Notes: generated from the sequence alone by a model not told the origin. A stretch of DNA of 64,000 nucleotides from Megaustenia siamemsis (GCA_032433765.1 JAVIAB010000073.1:57074565-57138564), one strand, 5' to 3'. Shown: positions 22,966 to 34,404, numbered from the stretch's first letter. Program-made: numbers and translations.

Positions 22966-24707
22966 TAAGACCTTTATATCCGTGAAGGTGATAAACAATT
23001 ATCCGACTCGACTTTCTACCTCCCTAACCCCAACGACACCACTGTCTCTAACAACGCCGTGGTGCGTCGTAAGATCTTCCGTTTCATTCAGGACGGACTA
23101 CTTCCCTCCAGCTCCTCCCGTATGATCCTTCCCGATCACTCCTTGGGCAGACCCTCTTTCTATATGCTGCCCAAAATACATAAACCTGACTCTCCTGGAC
23201 GACCTATTGTCTCTTCCATCTCATGTCCTACGGTTCTCATCTCTGACTTCCTCGACAGTGTCTTTCAACCCATAGTCATGTCTCCCTTCGTATGTCAAAA
23301 ACACTAACGACGCCCTTAACATCTTTTCCTCTATCACCCTCCTCCCTAACCGTCACTACCGCCTCTTCGTTATGGATGTCTGCTCCCTATATACTTCCAC
23401 TCTGACGGCCTTTTAGCTCTTCAGTTTTACCTGGACCGTAGGATCCAACCTTCCATCGCTACTGGCGTCCTCCTCCGTCTAGCGGAATTAGTCTTGAACC
23501 TCAACTCTTTTGAGTTCAATAGCAATTTCTTCACCCAGATTAGCGGTGTGGCGATGGGCACTAAAATGGGCCCTAGCTATGCTTGTCTCTTCAAGGGTTA
23601 CCTTGAGCACCAAATTATACAAACCTACGATGGCCCTCTTCCACTTATGTATCGTAGGTACATTGATGACTGTATTGGTTTGTCTGCCCTTCCTGAGGAT
23701 GAAATCTCCCGTTTCATCGAATATGTCGGACATTTCCACGCCTCTATCCACATCACCTTCCACATCTCCACCTCCTCCGTATCTTTCCTAGATATCTCAG
23801 TCTCCTTGGGCACCTCTCATCTTCTTACCTCGGTCTTCTACAAGGCCACTGACTCCCATAGTTACCTCCGCTATGACTCCTCTCACCCGACATCCTGCAA
23901 GAACTCTCTTCCCTATTCTCAGCTTCTCAGACTTCGTCGCCTTTGCCAAGACGATCAAGATTTCCTTCACAACGCCCACCTTATGCTTGACTTATTCCGC
24001 CGACGCCTCTATCCAGAATCAGCTCTCCTCCCTGCCCTGCGTCGAGTTCTCCACACTTCTCGTCAGTCTGCTCTTACCCCATCTACTCATCCCCCCTCGG
24101 ACAGAGTAGTACTCGCCCTCACCTATCGCCCTCACCATTACGCTGTGATTAGGACCATCCACCGCTACCTCCCTATTCTTCGATCCGACCCTACTACTCG
24201 TCTGCTCTTCCCCGACCCACCATTAGTGGCCTTCAGACGTGACCGGAACCTCCGAGACTTTCTTGTCAGGGGCCGTCTTCCAGCCATCGAGGCACTATCC
24301 GCTGCAACCGCAGAGTGTGTAAAACTTGTGACCACGTTCTCCAGACCGACACTGTCCTCTTCCCTAATGGTCCTTTCGAGATCAGAGAGGGATTCACTTG
24401 CACATCGCGAAACATCATGTATGCCATCATTTGTAAGCGATGTAAGTTAACCTACATCGGTCAGTCTGGTCGAAGGATCCGCGATAGGTGCCGTGAACAC
24501 TTGAATGACATCACCCGAGAAGCGGACACTCCTGTAGCAGCCCACTTTAACTCGAGGGGCCATCGAGGTAAGACGGATGTCTTGGTTACTGGCCTAGTAT
24601 CATGCTCCTCTGATCACCACAGTCGGCTCACCCTGGAGCACCGTCTGATCGCTCGTTGGGGTTGCCTCAGCCCTCGTGGCATCAATGTATCCCTGTCACT
24701 CTGAGGA
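22966..24707 (+). mobile_element. Penelope-like retroelement: RT and GIY-YIG endonuclease, frameshifted
   Basis: The RT fingers and palm appear in three shifted frames: LGRPSFYMLPKIHKPDSPGR (23149 on), then GVAMGTKMGPSYACLFKGY and the catalytic YRRYIDDC block (about 23545-23675). A GIY-YIG nuclease follows (24410-24690): YAIICKRCKLTYIGQSG, RCREHLNDI, AAHFNSRGH, then LEHRLIARWG. RT plus C-terminal GIY-YIG is diagnostic of Penelope elements that carry the nuclease. Frameshifts near 23305, 23420 and 24430 disable it. The GC content is higher than in its surroundings. Confidence 0.93.
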
Positions 24708-25560
24708 CTCTCCTTCCTCTGACTCCATTCTCCCACCATTGGACTTCTCTTCCTATTGCACTTCTTGGGTCTTCTACTCCTCGTCCATCCCTGTTCTCCA
24801 TATCCGCTTTGAGATACCCTTATCTTGCCTTCTGCATCAATACCCCCCCCCCCTTTTTTTTCTCTTCTGACTACCTTCTTACCCCTCACCTCTTTATCAA
24901 TATACTATCTCTCTGCCCACCTCTATTGTTCCGCGTCCTTCCCACCACCTCTCTGCTGATCTACTCCTCACTCACCCCTTTCCTCTCTACTCACTTGTAG
25001 TCACTACTCCTCTATATCTACTATTCCAGTATCCCCCTTATCCTGATGCCCAATTTCATTCCTCTCCTAGGACCCTCATCATCCCCTTCTGTTCCTTCAT
25101 TCCCCTACTTCTTTACCTCCTTTGGTTCATACCTCTTGCGCACCATTCCCCTATTACTCCACTTCCTCCAGACTCCCTCTCTTTTTATTCACTTCTGACC
25201 TCTCCTCCTATCCACTTCCTACATACCTGCTTCTCCTCCCCCCTCTCCATTTCTCCTCCTCTATACTTCCCTACCTCTCTAGTAACTTACTTCCTCTGGA
25301 CCACCCCTCTATCACTCTAACGCCCTTCTCCCTACCTACTTTACTTATACCGGTTTCCTTATTCTTCCTCTCATCATCTCTTCCTCCAGTACTCACTCCC
25401 TGCCATCGTTGACCTACCTTTCTACTCTTCCAGTTCTAGGCCTTTCATTCTGTAGAGCCTATATCTTTCTCACCCATCTCCCAATCCACTACTTGGTCTT
25501 TTCTTTCACTCTTTCTTTTACCTTCGCGGGATCTCTCACTTGCAGGGTTTGAGTGATTTA
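24708..25560. other. Strongly pyrimidine-rich tract downstream of the Penelope RT
   Basis: About 850 bp in which the plus strand is mostly C and T, including a C12/T8 run near 24846. Proline-, serine- and leucine-rich open frames here are composition artefacts. It probably represents the 3' UTR of the Penelope element. Confidence 0.7.
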
Positions 25561-25989
25561 TGGCATGGTTCGCCCATTCGGGCATTCACTTTTGGGCCTC
25601 TAGCTTCCCTTGCACCATTGACCCTCGTTCCCCAGTAATTTGGCAGTTTCGCCTATCTTTCTTCGTCCCCCACCCTCCTCTCTTTCTTTCCACTCGCTTG
25701 CCTCAATCACGTGTTACTTTCTTAACACATTCCTAACGCTCCTAGTCATTCTGACTTGTTTCAGCACGGAGGACTGACTTGCTGCTCGAAGCTAAGTGCA
25801 TTTTATGTTACATTTTTATTTTTCTCTTTCTCGTTTTGCATTTTATATATCTTGACGCCCATCCTACCTCTCGTCATGTAGTATTCATTTCTCTCTCCTT
25901 TCTTATTTCTAAATCCTACTCTCCTAGCCGTCCACTTGATCATCTAACATGAAGTTATAGATAATTGTGCTTCACCGTTTGCTGTCGTT

Positions 25990-26110
25990 GTCCATGTATT
26001 CTGAAGAAGGCCACAGGCCGAAACGTCATATTGTGTTGTTTTCCTTCCTTGTAAAGATGTCATACTTTGGAGTGTTTAGCACACCCCACCACTGGCTCTT
26101 TGTTAAATCT
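25990..26110 (+). mobile_element. Penelope-type tail with hammerhead-like motif, copy 2
   Basis: Near 26000: CTGAAGA, a perfect hairpin GGCC-ACA-GGCC, then GAAACGTC. It is followed by GTAAAGATGTCATACTTTGG. The hammerhead core CTGATGA...GAAA is matched except for one base (CTGAAGA). It sits at the far end of the Penelope unit above, as expected for the terminal repeats of such elements. Confidence 0.6.
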
Positions 26111-26599
26111 TAGCCATAATGACTTGTATTAAATATATATTTTTTTTTAAACAAATATTCTTGGTCTGTACGATTATATATTTCACCTCAGTTGACATCT
26201 GACTTGATTCTCAGTCGTAATTGTTCTGTAAATTTTTAGGACTTCAACAGTCCTGATATACAATTACCAACTTTACAAGTAATGGAAAACTAGAATTTCC
26301 GCACGTTTTTATTCTTATGTTATGACTGCTGATACAATTAGTGCAAATGTAACTATACAAGAGCTTCCAAGGCTTGGTACATTACGATTATTTCGTTTAA
26401 TTGGACGAGAGTATGGGGGTTACTACGCCTACGGTAAACTTGTATTTCGATTTGGAAAAAAAGTATTTTTATAAAACAAATTTATTGACATCAACCATCT
26501 TGTCTATTATACAAATCATATATTAAAAGATAACAAGGGAGATGCGCAAGAGGCAGACCTAGAGTAAGATGGACTGACAACATTAAAGTCTAGATTGGT

Positions 26600-26960
26600 T
26601 TACTCGACGGATTATACTCATTGCCACTCGAAAATATCCATAAGTGTTCAGATCTCCTCCTCAGTTTGGGGGGGGGGGGGGGGGGGGAAGAGAGACTGGC
26701 GAATCCAGTTCTGTGTTGATTTGTTATTCTTGTGTGTGTCCCCGCGTAGCGCGTCTTTCTGACATCCCCAGATTTGACCCGTTGTTCGTACAGTCTGATC
26801 ATGGTTGTAGATTCATGATCACTGATTGATCGATCAGCACGCCCTGCCTCCCTGAGGGCATTCAAAATGTCAGGCTGGTCTATTCCACGTTGGCCGTCCC
26901 TGACAGCTGTCACAGCCAGACAGTCAGCTTGTTCGTTTCCCCACATGTCGAAGTGTCCGT
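26600..26960 (-). mobile_element. RNase H-bearing LINE, 3' fragment
   Basis: The minus strand reads WGNEQADCLA (the end of an RNase H domain), DQPDILNALREAGRA, then the C-terminal INQHRTGFASL block. It is homologous to 48846-49900 but diverged. A G-run of 18 bases near 26668-26687 lies within it. Confidence 0.8.
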
Positions 26961-27068
26961 GAAAGAAGCGGAAACAGATCCCAAACAGTTCTGATTATTT
27001 AATTAATGACACTATCCACTACCTTCGTGTCCAGCCTAAATCATTTTTCTGAGCCCACTCATCGAATC

Positions 27069-27323
27069 GGGAGCCGCGATAGTTTAGTGGTTAATGAACT
27101 GGACTACAAAGGACAATAGATAGGGTTCGATCCCAACCGACGGCTTCCGGGTTCACCCAGCCTTAAATGGGCACCTGATTTTTTTCTGGGAAAGTAAAGC
27201 GACACGGGCATAATATAGACCACACTACCCCAAAAATCATATGCTGAAAGTCTGTAAAATTTATGGTCACTAACACCATATTCTCTATACGCCACTTGGC
27301 GTGACGGGGCTCTTTACTTTTTT
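27069..27323 (+). mobile_element. SINE-1 full copy
   Basis: The head is GAGCCGCGATAGTTTAGTGG. It is flanked by ACTCATCGAATC at 27057-27068 and 27324-27335. Confidence 0.94.
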
Positions 27324-27734
27324 ACTCATCGAATCACTTTGAAAGCACACTTGAATACAATGATGAGTTTCTAGCCAGACCATTGCTATAGCTACAGTAA
27401 TCCATGATAAAACTACTGGTAATTGCCGCGAAAGCACAGCTCTCCTCCTTTCTTCATTTGACCTGGACCGCAAAAGTCCATGAGCTCCGACTTCGCCGAA
27501 CAATGGATTTGTCAGCGACTGCCGAACCCTCAGGTGAATTCTCATAGATCAAGGCCTGCACCTCTGCATTCACGACTAAAGAGTTTGTTGACAATATCCT
27601 CTGTTCAAAGTGATGCAAACTGATAATGACGTACTCACACACTATACACTGTGTTGGCGTATCAGTATCGTAGGTGGGGGAGGGGGAATGGGCAAATAAA
27701 TGCAGTGCTGCGGTAAAGCTGGTAGCAAAGAGCC

Positions 27735-27985
27735 AGTAGTGGGGTGCAACATGCACTCCTACACTACGGTGACAGCTTTACAAACAAGGAACACAACAAA
27801 ATACTAACGTTTCGGCCCTCATGCTTACGTTCTTCTTTTCATCAGTTAGACCTGAGGTTGGCTTCAGCTTTTTTTGCTTTTGCCTCTTTTATAACATATT
27901 TGTTACTCTTTTTAGCAATCCATGGTATTCTCAGCATTATTCTATGAAACCACATTTCTGTGACCTTGAACAATGTTCTTTGCTG
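27735..27985 (-). mobile_element. Penelope-type tail joined to LINE-C fragment
   Basis: Minus strand: LINE-C sequence (GAAATGTGGTTTCATAGAAT, then CTGAGAATACCATGGATTGC, 27960-27850) runs into CTGATGAAAAGAAGAACG, then GAGGGCCGAAACGTTAG and TTTGTAAAGCTGTCACCGTAG. Here the CTGATGA core is exact, but stem II is weak. Confidence 0.6.
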
Positions 27986-28184
27986 CGCGATTGTTCACGA
28001 TTCATAGTGTAATGTCAAGACAGACCTAACACCACATAATATTGAGAAACTCTTTTCTGTAGTTCAATTGGCAAAAATAGATTGCATAATATCTTTCTTC
28101 AAAATAAGGATACAAAAAGACAACAGTAACTGTTATCATTGTACTGAAAATATATGAGGAAAAATATTAAACTTAAATTTTAAA

Positions 28185-28690
28185 TGTCCTGTTATATGGC
28201 TGTGAAACTCAGAGAACAACAAAAATGACAGTCACAAATTATACAGACTTTCATTAATGAACTATTGCCCAGAATAAAAAGATGGAAATAGCACCGCAAA
28301 ATTATTAACATAGAACATTTGGAAAGTGTCAGGCAAATACCAGCGGTCAAAGAGATAGGACAAAGATGATGGTACATACATGCCCTGGACAGGGCATACA
28401 CAGCAGAAACTGAAAAGTATTATATGACGTGTCTTTCCTTCAGTGAAGAGACAAATGGAAATGCCAAAATATACTCGGAGAAGACAGGTGGAAACTGTAA
28501 GGAGCAAGGGAAGATATGCAGCAATCTTTAGTGAATGGCAATAAACAGGATGGCTTGGAAAGTGTTTGTTGAAGACCTACGTTCCACAGGTAGTTTAAAA
28601 GATAGAAAAATCAGCCTTTGCCTGTGCATGATTACAGCATAATTTCAGTACACACATGTAACTGCAAATGTGGACACATTACAGAATAAA
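28185..28690 (+). mobile_element. LINE-E 3' region, degenerate
   Basis: The frame starts LLYGCETQRTTK near 28195, followed by diverged C-terminal LINE codons (IGQRWWYIH-like). The segment near 28535-28600 (GGATGGCTTGGAAAGTGTTT, GTTGAAGACC) matches the reverse complement of 55220-55290. Confidence 0.6.
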
Positions 28691-29090
28691 GAACAATCAT
28701 AAAAACTCATAAAGTTATTATTTTGTTCCAAGAAGGAAATATGAAATTAGAAAAGCAATAAAATTACATTCAAGCAAAAATACTTTTTTTTTTTTTTTTT
28801 TTTGGGGGGTCGGGGCGGCGACATAAAACAGTCATGCCGTCTTACTTAAGAAATGCCACTGCAAACAAGTTTACAAAAACATAATTTAAAATGAGTAATT
28901 CAAGAAAGTGTTTGATGTTGGATAATTTATTTTAAAATGTGATAGATAACATTAAAGAATAAAAAAATAAAATCAGTTATCATTCTTCTCCTCTTCCAGC
29001 TAGTACTGACAATACCTAATTTCTAAAACGTATTGTCACTAAAGCTATCCATCATTAAAAATATGTTTTTTTTTCAATATAATTGATTGT
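28691..29090. other. No gene; T/G homopolymer near 28783-28808
   Basis: A run of about 22 T followed by GGGGGG. It could be the tail of a decayed retroelement. Confidence 0.4.
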
Positions 29091-30948
29091 ATTCATTGAT
29101 ACAGCAACTGTATTGTAATGTATTTTGCAGCTTTTTGTATTCTTTGAAACAACAATTGTATTGTAATGTATTTTGCAGCTTTTTGTATTCATTGAAACAG
29201 CAATTGTATTGTAATGTATTTTGCAGCTTTTTGTATTCATTGAAACAGCAATTGTATTGTAATGTATTTTGCAGCTTTTTGTATTCATTGAAACAGCAAT
29301 TGTATTGTAATGTATTTTGCAGCTTTTTGTATTCATTGAAACAGCAATTGTATTGTAATGTATTTTGCAGCTTTTTGTATTCATTGAAAGCAATTGTATT
29401 GTAATGTATTTTGCAGCTTTTTGTATTCATTGAAACAGCAATTGTATTGTAATGTATTTTGCAACTTTTTGTATTCATTGAAACAGCAATTGTATTGTAA
29501 TGTATTTTGCAGCTTTTTGTATTCATTGAAACAACATTGTATTGTAATGTATTTTGCAGCTTTTTGTATTCATTGAAACAGCAACTGTATTGTAATGTAT
29601 TTTGCAGCTTTTTGTATTCATTGAAACAGCAATTGTATTGTAATGTATTTTGCAGCTTTTTGTATTCATTGAAACAGCAATTGTATTGTAATGTATTTTG
29701 CAGCTTTTTGTATTCATTGAAACAGCAATTGTATTGTAATGTATTTTGCAGCTTTTTGTATTCATTGAAACAGCAATTGTATTGTAATGTATTTTGCAAC
29801 TTTTTGTATTCATTGAAACAGCAATTGTATTGTAATGTATTTTGCAGCTTTTTGTATTCATTGAAACAGCAATTGTATTGTAATGTATTTTGCAGCTTTT
29901 TGTATTCATTGAAACAGCAACTGTATTGTAATGTATTTTGCAACGTTTTGTATTCATTGAAACAGCAATTGTATTGTAATGTATTTTGCAGCTTTTTGTA
30001 TTCATTGAAACAGCAATTGTATTGTAATGTATTTTGCAGCTTTTTGTATTCATTGAAAGCAATTGTATTGTAATGTATTTTGCAGCTTTTTGTATTCACT
30101 GAAACAGCAATTGTATTGTAATGTATTTTGCAGCCTTTTGTATTCATTGAAACAGCAATTGTATTGTAATGTATTTTGCAGCTTTTTGTATTCATTGAAA
30201 CAGCAACTGTAGTGTAATGTATTTTGCAACTTTTTGTATTCATTGAAACAGCAATTGTATTGTACTGTATTTTGCAGCTTTTTGTATTCATTGAAACAGC
30301 AATTGTATTGTAATGTATTTTGCAGCTTTTTGTATTCATTGAAACAGCAACTGTATTGTAATGTATTTTGCAACTTTTTGTATTCATTGAAACAGCAACT
30401 GTATTGTAATGTATTTTGCAGCTTTTTGTATTCATTGAAACAGCAATTGTATTGTAATGTATTTTGCAGCTTTTTGTATTCATTGAAACAACAATTGTAT
30501 TGTAATGTATTTTGCAGCTTTTTGTATTCATTGATACAGCAATTGTATTGTAATGTATTTTTCAGCTTTTTGTATTCATTGATACAGCAATTGTATTGTA
30601 ATGTATTTTTCAGCTTTTTGTATTCATTGAAACAGCAATTGTATTGTAATGTATTTTGCAGCTTTTTGTATTCATTGAAACAGCAATTGTATTGTAATGT
30701 ATTTTGCAGCTTTTTGTATTCATTGAAACAGCAACTGTATTGTAATGTATTTTGCAGCTTTTTGTATTCATTGAAACAGCAATTGTATTGTAATGTATTT
30801 TGCAGCTTTTTGTATTCATTGAAACAGCAATTGTATTGTAATGTATTTTGCAACTTTTTGTATTCATTGAAACAGCAATTGTATTGTAATGTATTTTGCA
30901 GCTTTTTGTATTCATTGAAACAGTAATTGTATTGTAATGTATTTTTCA
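29091..30948. repeat. 48-bp minisatellite, about 38-39 copies
   Basis: Unit content: CAATTGTATTGTAATGTATT, TTGCAGCTTTTTGTATTC and ATTGAAACAG. The unit is divisible by three and poor in stops, so open frames of up to 485 codons appear on the minus strand and 230 on the plus, with 16-residue periods. Units of 46 bp (ending near 29390 and 30058) and 47 bp (near 29533) shift the frame without regard to coding, so the array is not protein-coding. Very low divergence implies recent expansion or gene conversion. The right edge abuts LINE-C. Confidence 0.97.
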
Positions 30949-31275
30949 GAAAAATGTTGAGAATACCATGGACAGCTAAGAAGAGTAATGAAAACGTTCT
31001 GAAAGAGGCCAAAGCAAAAGAGAGCTAATTTCCAATATTAGGAAGAAACAATTATCATTTTTTGGCCATGTAGTGAGAAGAGAACAGCTGGAATATATTG
31101 TAACAACTGGAAAAATTGAGGGACGAAGAGATAGAGAGAAGCAAAGAGAAAAGATACCAGACAGCTTAAGAGAATGGCTTGGCATAAGGCCAACAACAGA
31201 AATGAAAAATAACTGTCGTGATCGAAAGTTGTGGAGAGACATGATCACCTACACCAGCATGCCCGGTACTTGCTT
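30949..31275 (+). mobile_element. LINE-C 3' end fragment
   Basis: Starts exactly at AAAATGTTGAGAATACCATG (KMLRIPW), then FFGHVVRREQLEYIV, KIEGRRDRE and WLGI, with the RDRKLWRDMI end before a GATGATGATGA tail. The 5' side is replaced by the 48-bp array. Related copies lie at 27850-27985, 35590-35830 and 61045-61375. Confidence 0.85.
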
Positions 31276-31414
31276 GATGATGATGATAACAAGAATGCTT
31301 GAAAGTAAATTATGAACAAGATTAATTACTTCACTTGTTATCACCATCTAGTAGTAGAAAAGCTTACAAAGTTACTTGTCTGCATAACCCGTAGAGATAA
31401 ACTGATGTAATGCT

Positions 31415-31604
31415 ACCAGTGCCTTGGTGGCTGAGTGGTTAGTGTGCTCGCTTCCTGATCAGAAGGGCCTGGGTTAGATTCCAAAAAGTGGCATATTTTT
31501 TTCTCGGACCGACAAGGCTCTGGGGTTCATTCAACCTCTAAAAATGGACACCAGCGATTATTCTGGGGAGGGGAAGGGAGTTAAAGGCGACCTGGCGTGA
31601 TAAT
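31415..31604 (+). mobile_element. SINE-4, tRNA-like head
   Basis: The head GGTGGCTGAGTGGTTAGTG with B-box-like GGGTTAGATTCC is followed by a body ending GGCGACCTGGCGTGATAATG. The 3' end has been disrupted by LINE-A copy 3. Confidence 0.75.
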
Positions 31605-33901
31605 GATCTATCTATCTATTGACCTTTCGAGCCGTAACCGGCCCATAGGGCGTAGACCAAGATACACCTTCTCCTATATGAATTTTTGTTCTAGCAGTTT
31701 TCTTTTAAAGATATTTTATCAAATCTCGCCATCTGTCTCTGTTCTGTGCAAGCAGTTCTATCTCATTGAGGGAGCCGATTCCTGCTGCTCTTGCCTCTCT
31801 CATCAATGTTCTTCTCAGTGTCTCCCTGGTCTTCCTCTTTTCTTTTACCTGTTGTTTCCCATATGAGGGCTTGCTTTGCTATTCGATTATTATCTCTTCT
31901 CATCACATGTCCAACGTATGACCATCGTCTTTTCTTTATTACTGAAGATATTAGTGGTTGATTGGCGATTTCTCTAATTTCCTCGTTTGTTTTGAATTCG
32001 TTCCATTCTATACCAAGTATTTTCCTTAGACATTTATTTTCGAATGCGTTCAACTTTGTTTCTATATCTCTTGTTGTTTTCCAGCTTTCACACGCATACG
32101 TAAGGGTTGATAGTACATTTGATTTGAATAGCCTAAGTTTTGTGTTTGTGCTAATGAGTTTTGATTTCCACAACTTTTCAAGGCTTCTGAAAGACATTGC
32201 TGCCTTAGCCAGTCTGATTCTAATTTCTTTGCTCGTATCCCCTTCTCGATCAATGTGACTTCCAAGATAGATGAAGTGATCGATCTCTTCTACTGGTTTG
32301 TTTTCCATGTATATTTTGTCACTTGTTGGAATTAAACTTTTCATGACTTTAGTCTTTTCATGATTGACCTCAAGCCCAATTTTGCTGGCTATTGATGATA
32401 GTTCATTTGTGTTTTCCTGCATCGTTTTTATCTGATTGCTGATGAGAACTATGTCATCAGCAAAGTCCAGGTCCTCCAAATGGTCTCCTTGTATCCATTC
32501 GATGCCTTTATTACCAGTGCAGCATTTCTTCATTATGAAGTCCATAACAATTCCAAATAACAAGGGCGATAAAATACATCCTTGTTTAACCCCAGTTTCT
32601 ATTGGGAAACATTCGCTCAGTCCTTCCTCTGTTCGAACTGCACATGTGTAACCATCATACATGTCTTTGATAATATTTATGATTTTTGATGGTAAGCCAT
32701 ATTGCTTCAGAATTTTCCACAAAGAATCTCTATGAATACTATCAAATGCTTTTTTGAAGTCGATGAAGTTAAGTACAAAAGGTTTTTGCTTTTCAATGTG
32801 TTCCTCCAATATAAGTCGTAGAGTGAAAATGTGGTCAAGACAGCTTCTCCCTTTTCTAAACCCAGCCTGTTCTTCACGCATTACTGTATCTATTGAATCC
32901 TTTATTCTATTTAGGATGATTTTACAGAATAATTTTGAGGCAACTGACAAAAGTGTCACGCCTCTCCAATTGTTGCAATCTCTAAGATTGCCCTTTTTTG
33001 GGATCTTAACAATGATTCCTTTTTTCCATTTATGAGGCGTCTTCTCTGTTTTCCAAATGATGTTGAACATTTTTTGGAGATGTATTAAATTATGGCTATC
33101 AATTGCCTTGAGGATCTCAGCTGTTAACTTATCCTCTCCAGCAGCCTTGTTATTGGTCATTAGCTTTAAGGTGGTTTCTATTTCACTCAAGGTGAAGTCA
33201 TCTAAATTTACATCTAATTCTGCTGCTGGTGTTTCAGCTTCAAAATCTATTAAACTGTGAGGTAGTGGACGGTTAAGAATTTCTTTGAAGTGTTCCGCCC
33301 CAACGGGCTTTTATGTCTGCGCTTGTTGTTAGCATTAATCCAGATTTGTCTAGAATTGGTGTTCCACTGGATGTATAGGTGTTTGTCAGCATCTTTTGTA
33401 CAGTATAAAGAGTTCTGCTGTCTCCTGTAATTGCAGCTGTCTCTGCTTTCTCTGCCAAGTTGTCTATATAAGCTCTTGTATCTCTTCTTGCCGAACTTTT
33501 CACTTTGTTGTCTAATTCTTTGTATGTTGCTTTTGCCAGAACCTTTCCAAGATCTGTCTTTACATTAGTCATGGCTCTCTTCGCTTCTCTTCTTTCTTTG
33601 ATGTATTTCCATGTGGTGTCTGAGATCCAAGCTCGTTTTTCCATTTTCTTCAGTCCAGCACTTGCTTCTGCTGCTGTCATTAGTATTTTGCTCTGTGAGT
33701 CCCACATTTCATTGATATCTAAGTCTATTTCACCAAGTGCTGAATAACAATTACTTAGCTCTATGTTAAACTTTTCCTTTATTGCTTCATCTTTCAGTTT
33801 ATGACTATCAATTTTATGTGTAATTGACCTCTTCTGTTGGTTTCTAAATTTAAAAAAAAAAAAAAAAAAAAACCAACAGAAGAGGTCAATTACACATAAA
33901 T
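31605..33901 (-). mobile_element. LINE-A copy 3, longest copy, with inverted 5' end
   Basis: The minus-strand ORF 33190-31763 carries the whole RT: NKAAGEDKLTAEIL, NWRGVTLLSVASKLF, FRKGRSCLDHIFTLR, FIDFKKAFDSIHR, GVKQGCILSPLLFG, then LDFADDIVLIS and the C-terminal GHVMRRDNNRIAKQAL. The frame 33841-33273 upstream gives a linker with IKERREAKRAM. A frameshift near 33295 separates them. The endonuclease domain is missing. A TGATAATGATC duplication brackets the element (31593-31604 and about 33902-33913). The 5' end is an inverted duplication, described separately. The exact clade is uncertain. Confidence 0.9.
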
Positions 33902-33902
33902 T
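33806..33902. repeat. Inverted duplication with poly(A)/poly(T) spacer at LINE-A 5' end
   Basis: The left arm (about 33806-33842) and right arm (about 33871-33903) are reverse complements: GTGTAATTGACCTCTTCTG against CAGAAGAGGTCAATTACAC, plus flanking bases. They are separated by CTAAATTT and about 20 A. Both arms lie inside the target-site duplication. Confidence 0.92.
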
Positions 33903-33912
33903 GATAATGATC

Positions 33913-34000
33913 ACATACTCAAAAATATGGTCACTATAATAACACCATATTCCCCATATGCCTAGCAAAGCGTGGAGAGAACCTTTATTTTAATGCTATC
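33913..34000. mobile_element. Small SINE-1 tail relic
   Basis: Reads ATATGGTCACTATAATAACA, then CCATATTCCCCATATGCC, like the end of the SINE-1 body in plus orientation. Confidence 0.5.
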
Positions 34001-34047
34001 AGAGGGTGTTCAAATCTGGATTATTTGTAAAGTTAGGAATGTCAAAT

Positions 34048-34400
34048 GTTACCATGGAGACTGGATGGTCTTGAGGCAAGACGCCGGCCTCGAGACAGAG
34101 AGGTTTGGTTTCAAATCCCGGCTGAACCAGTTGGGATTTTTATTTGTGATTTCTCTCTGCGGCAACCACCCCTGGTCTCGGCAGCAAGGCCTGGCTTGAA
34201 ACGTCAATTACTCATGGATGGAAAAAATATGAGTACCTCCGAAGACGGAGTTATCTGCTTGTGCAGCGAGGGACCCCTGTGCACACGGCTGCCAGGGAAT
34301 TATGGATTAATATGCAAAATTCAGTTCCTAGTCGGCAGCAACTTCGTCAGAGGTTAAAAAAAAAAAAAGCTGGCGAATGCAAAAAAAAAAAAAAAAAAAA
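34048..34400 (+). mobile_element. SINE-3, copy 2, poly(A)-tailed
   Basis: The same head-body order as 20588-20900: GATGGTCTTGAGGCAAGACG, GGTTTCAAATCCCGGCTG, then GACTTCGTCAGAGGTT. A-rich runs follow at 34355 and 34381. Confidence 0.87.
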
Positions 34401-34404
34401 AAGT

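Noticed and set aside
23488..23979. Antisense frames over the Penelope RT
   Set aside because: Shadows of the plus-strand coding sequence, which alone carries RT motifs.
24656..25412. Proline/serine/leucine-rich open frames at 24656-25000 and 25122-25412
   Set aside because: Low stop density is due to the C/T-rich composition; no domain or codon pattern.
29074..30531. A 485-codon repeat protein on the minus strand (and 230- and 320-codon frames)
   Set aside because: The frames follow from a 48-bp tandem unit; indel units shift the frame, and there is no start, promoter or splice context.
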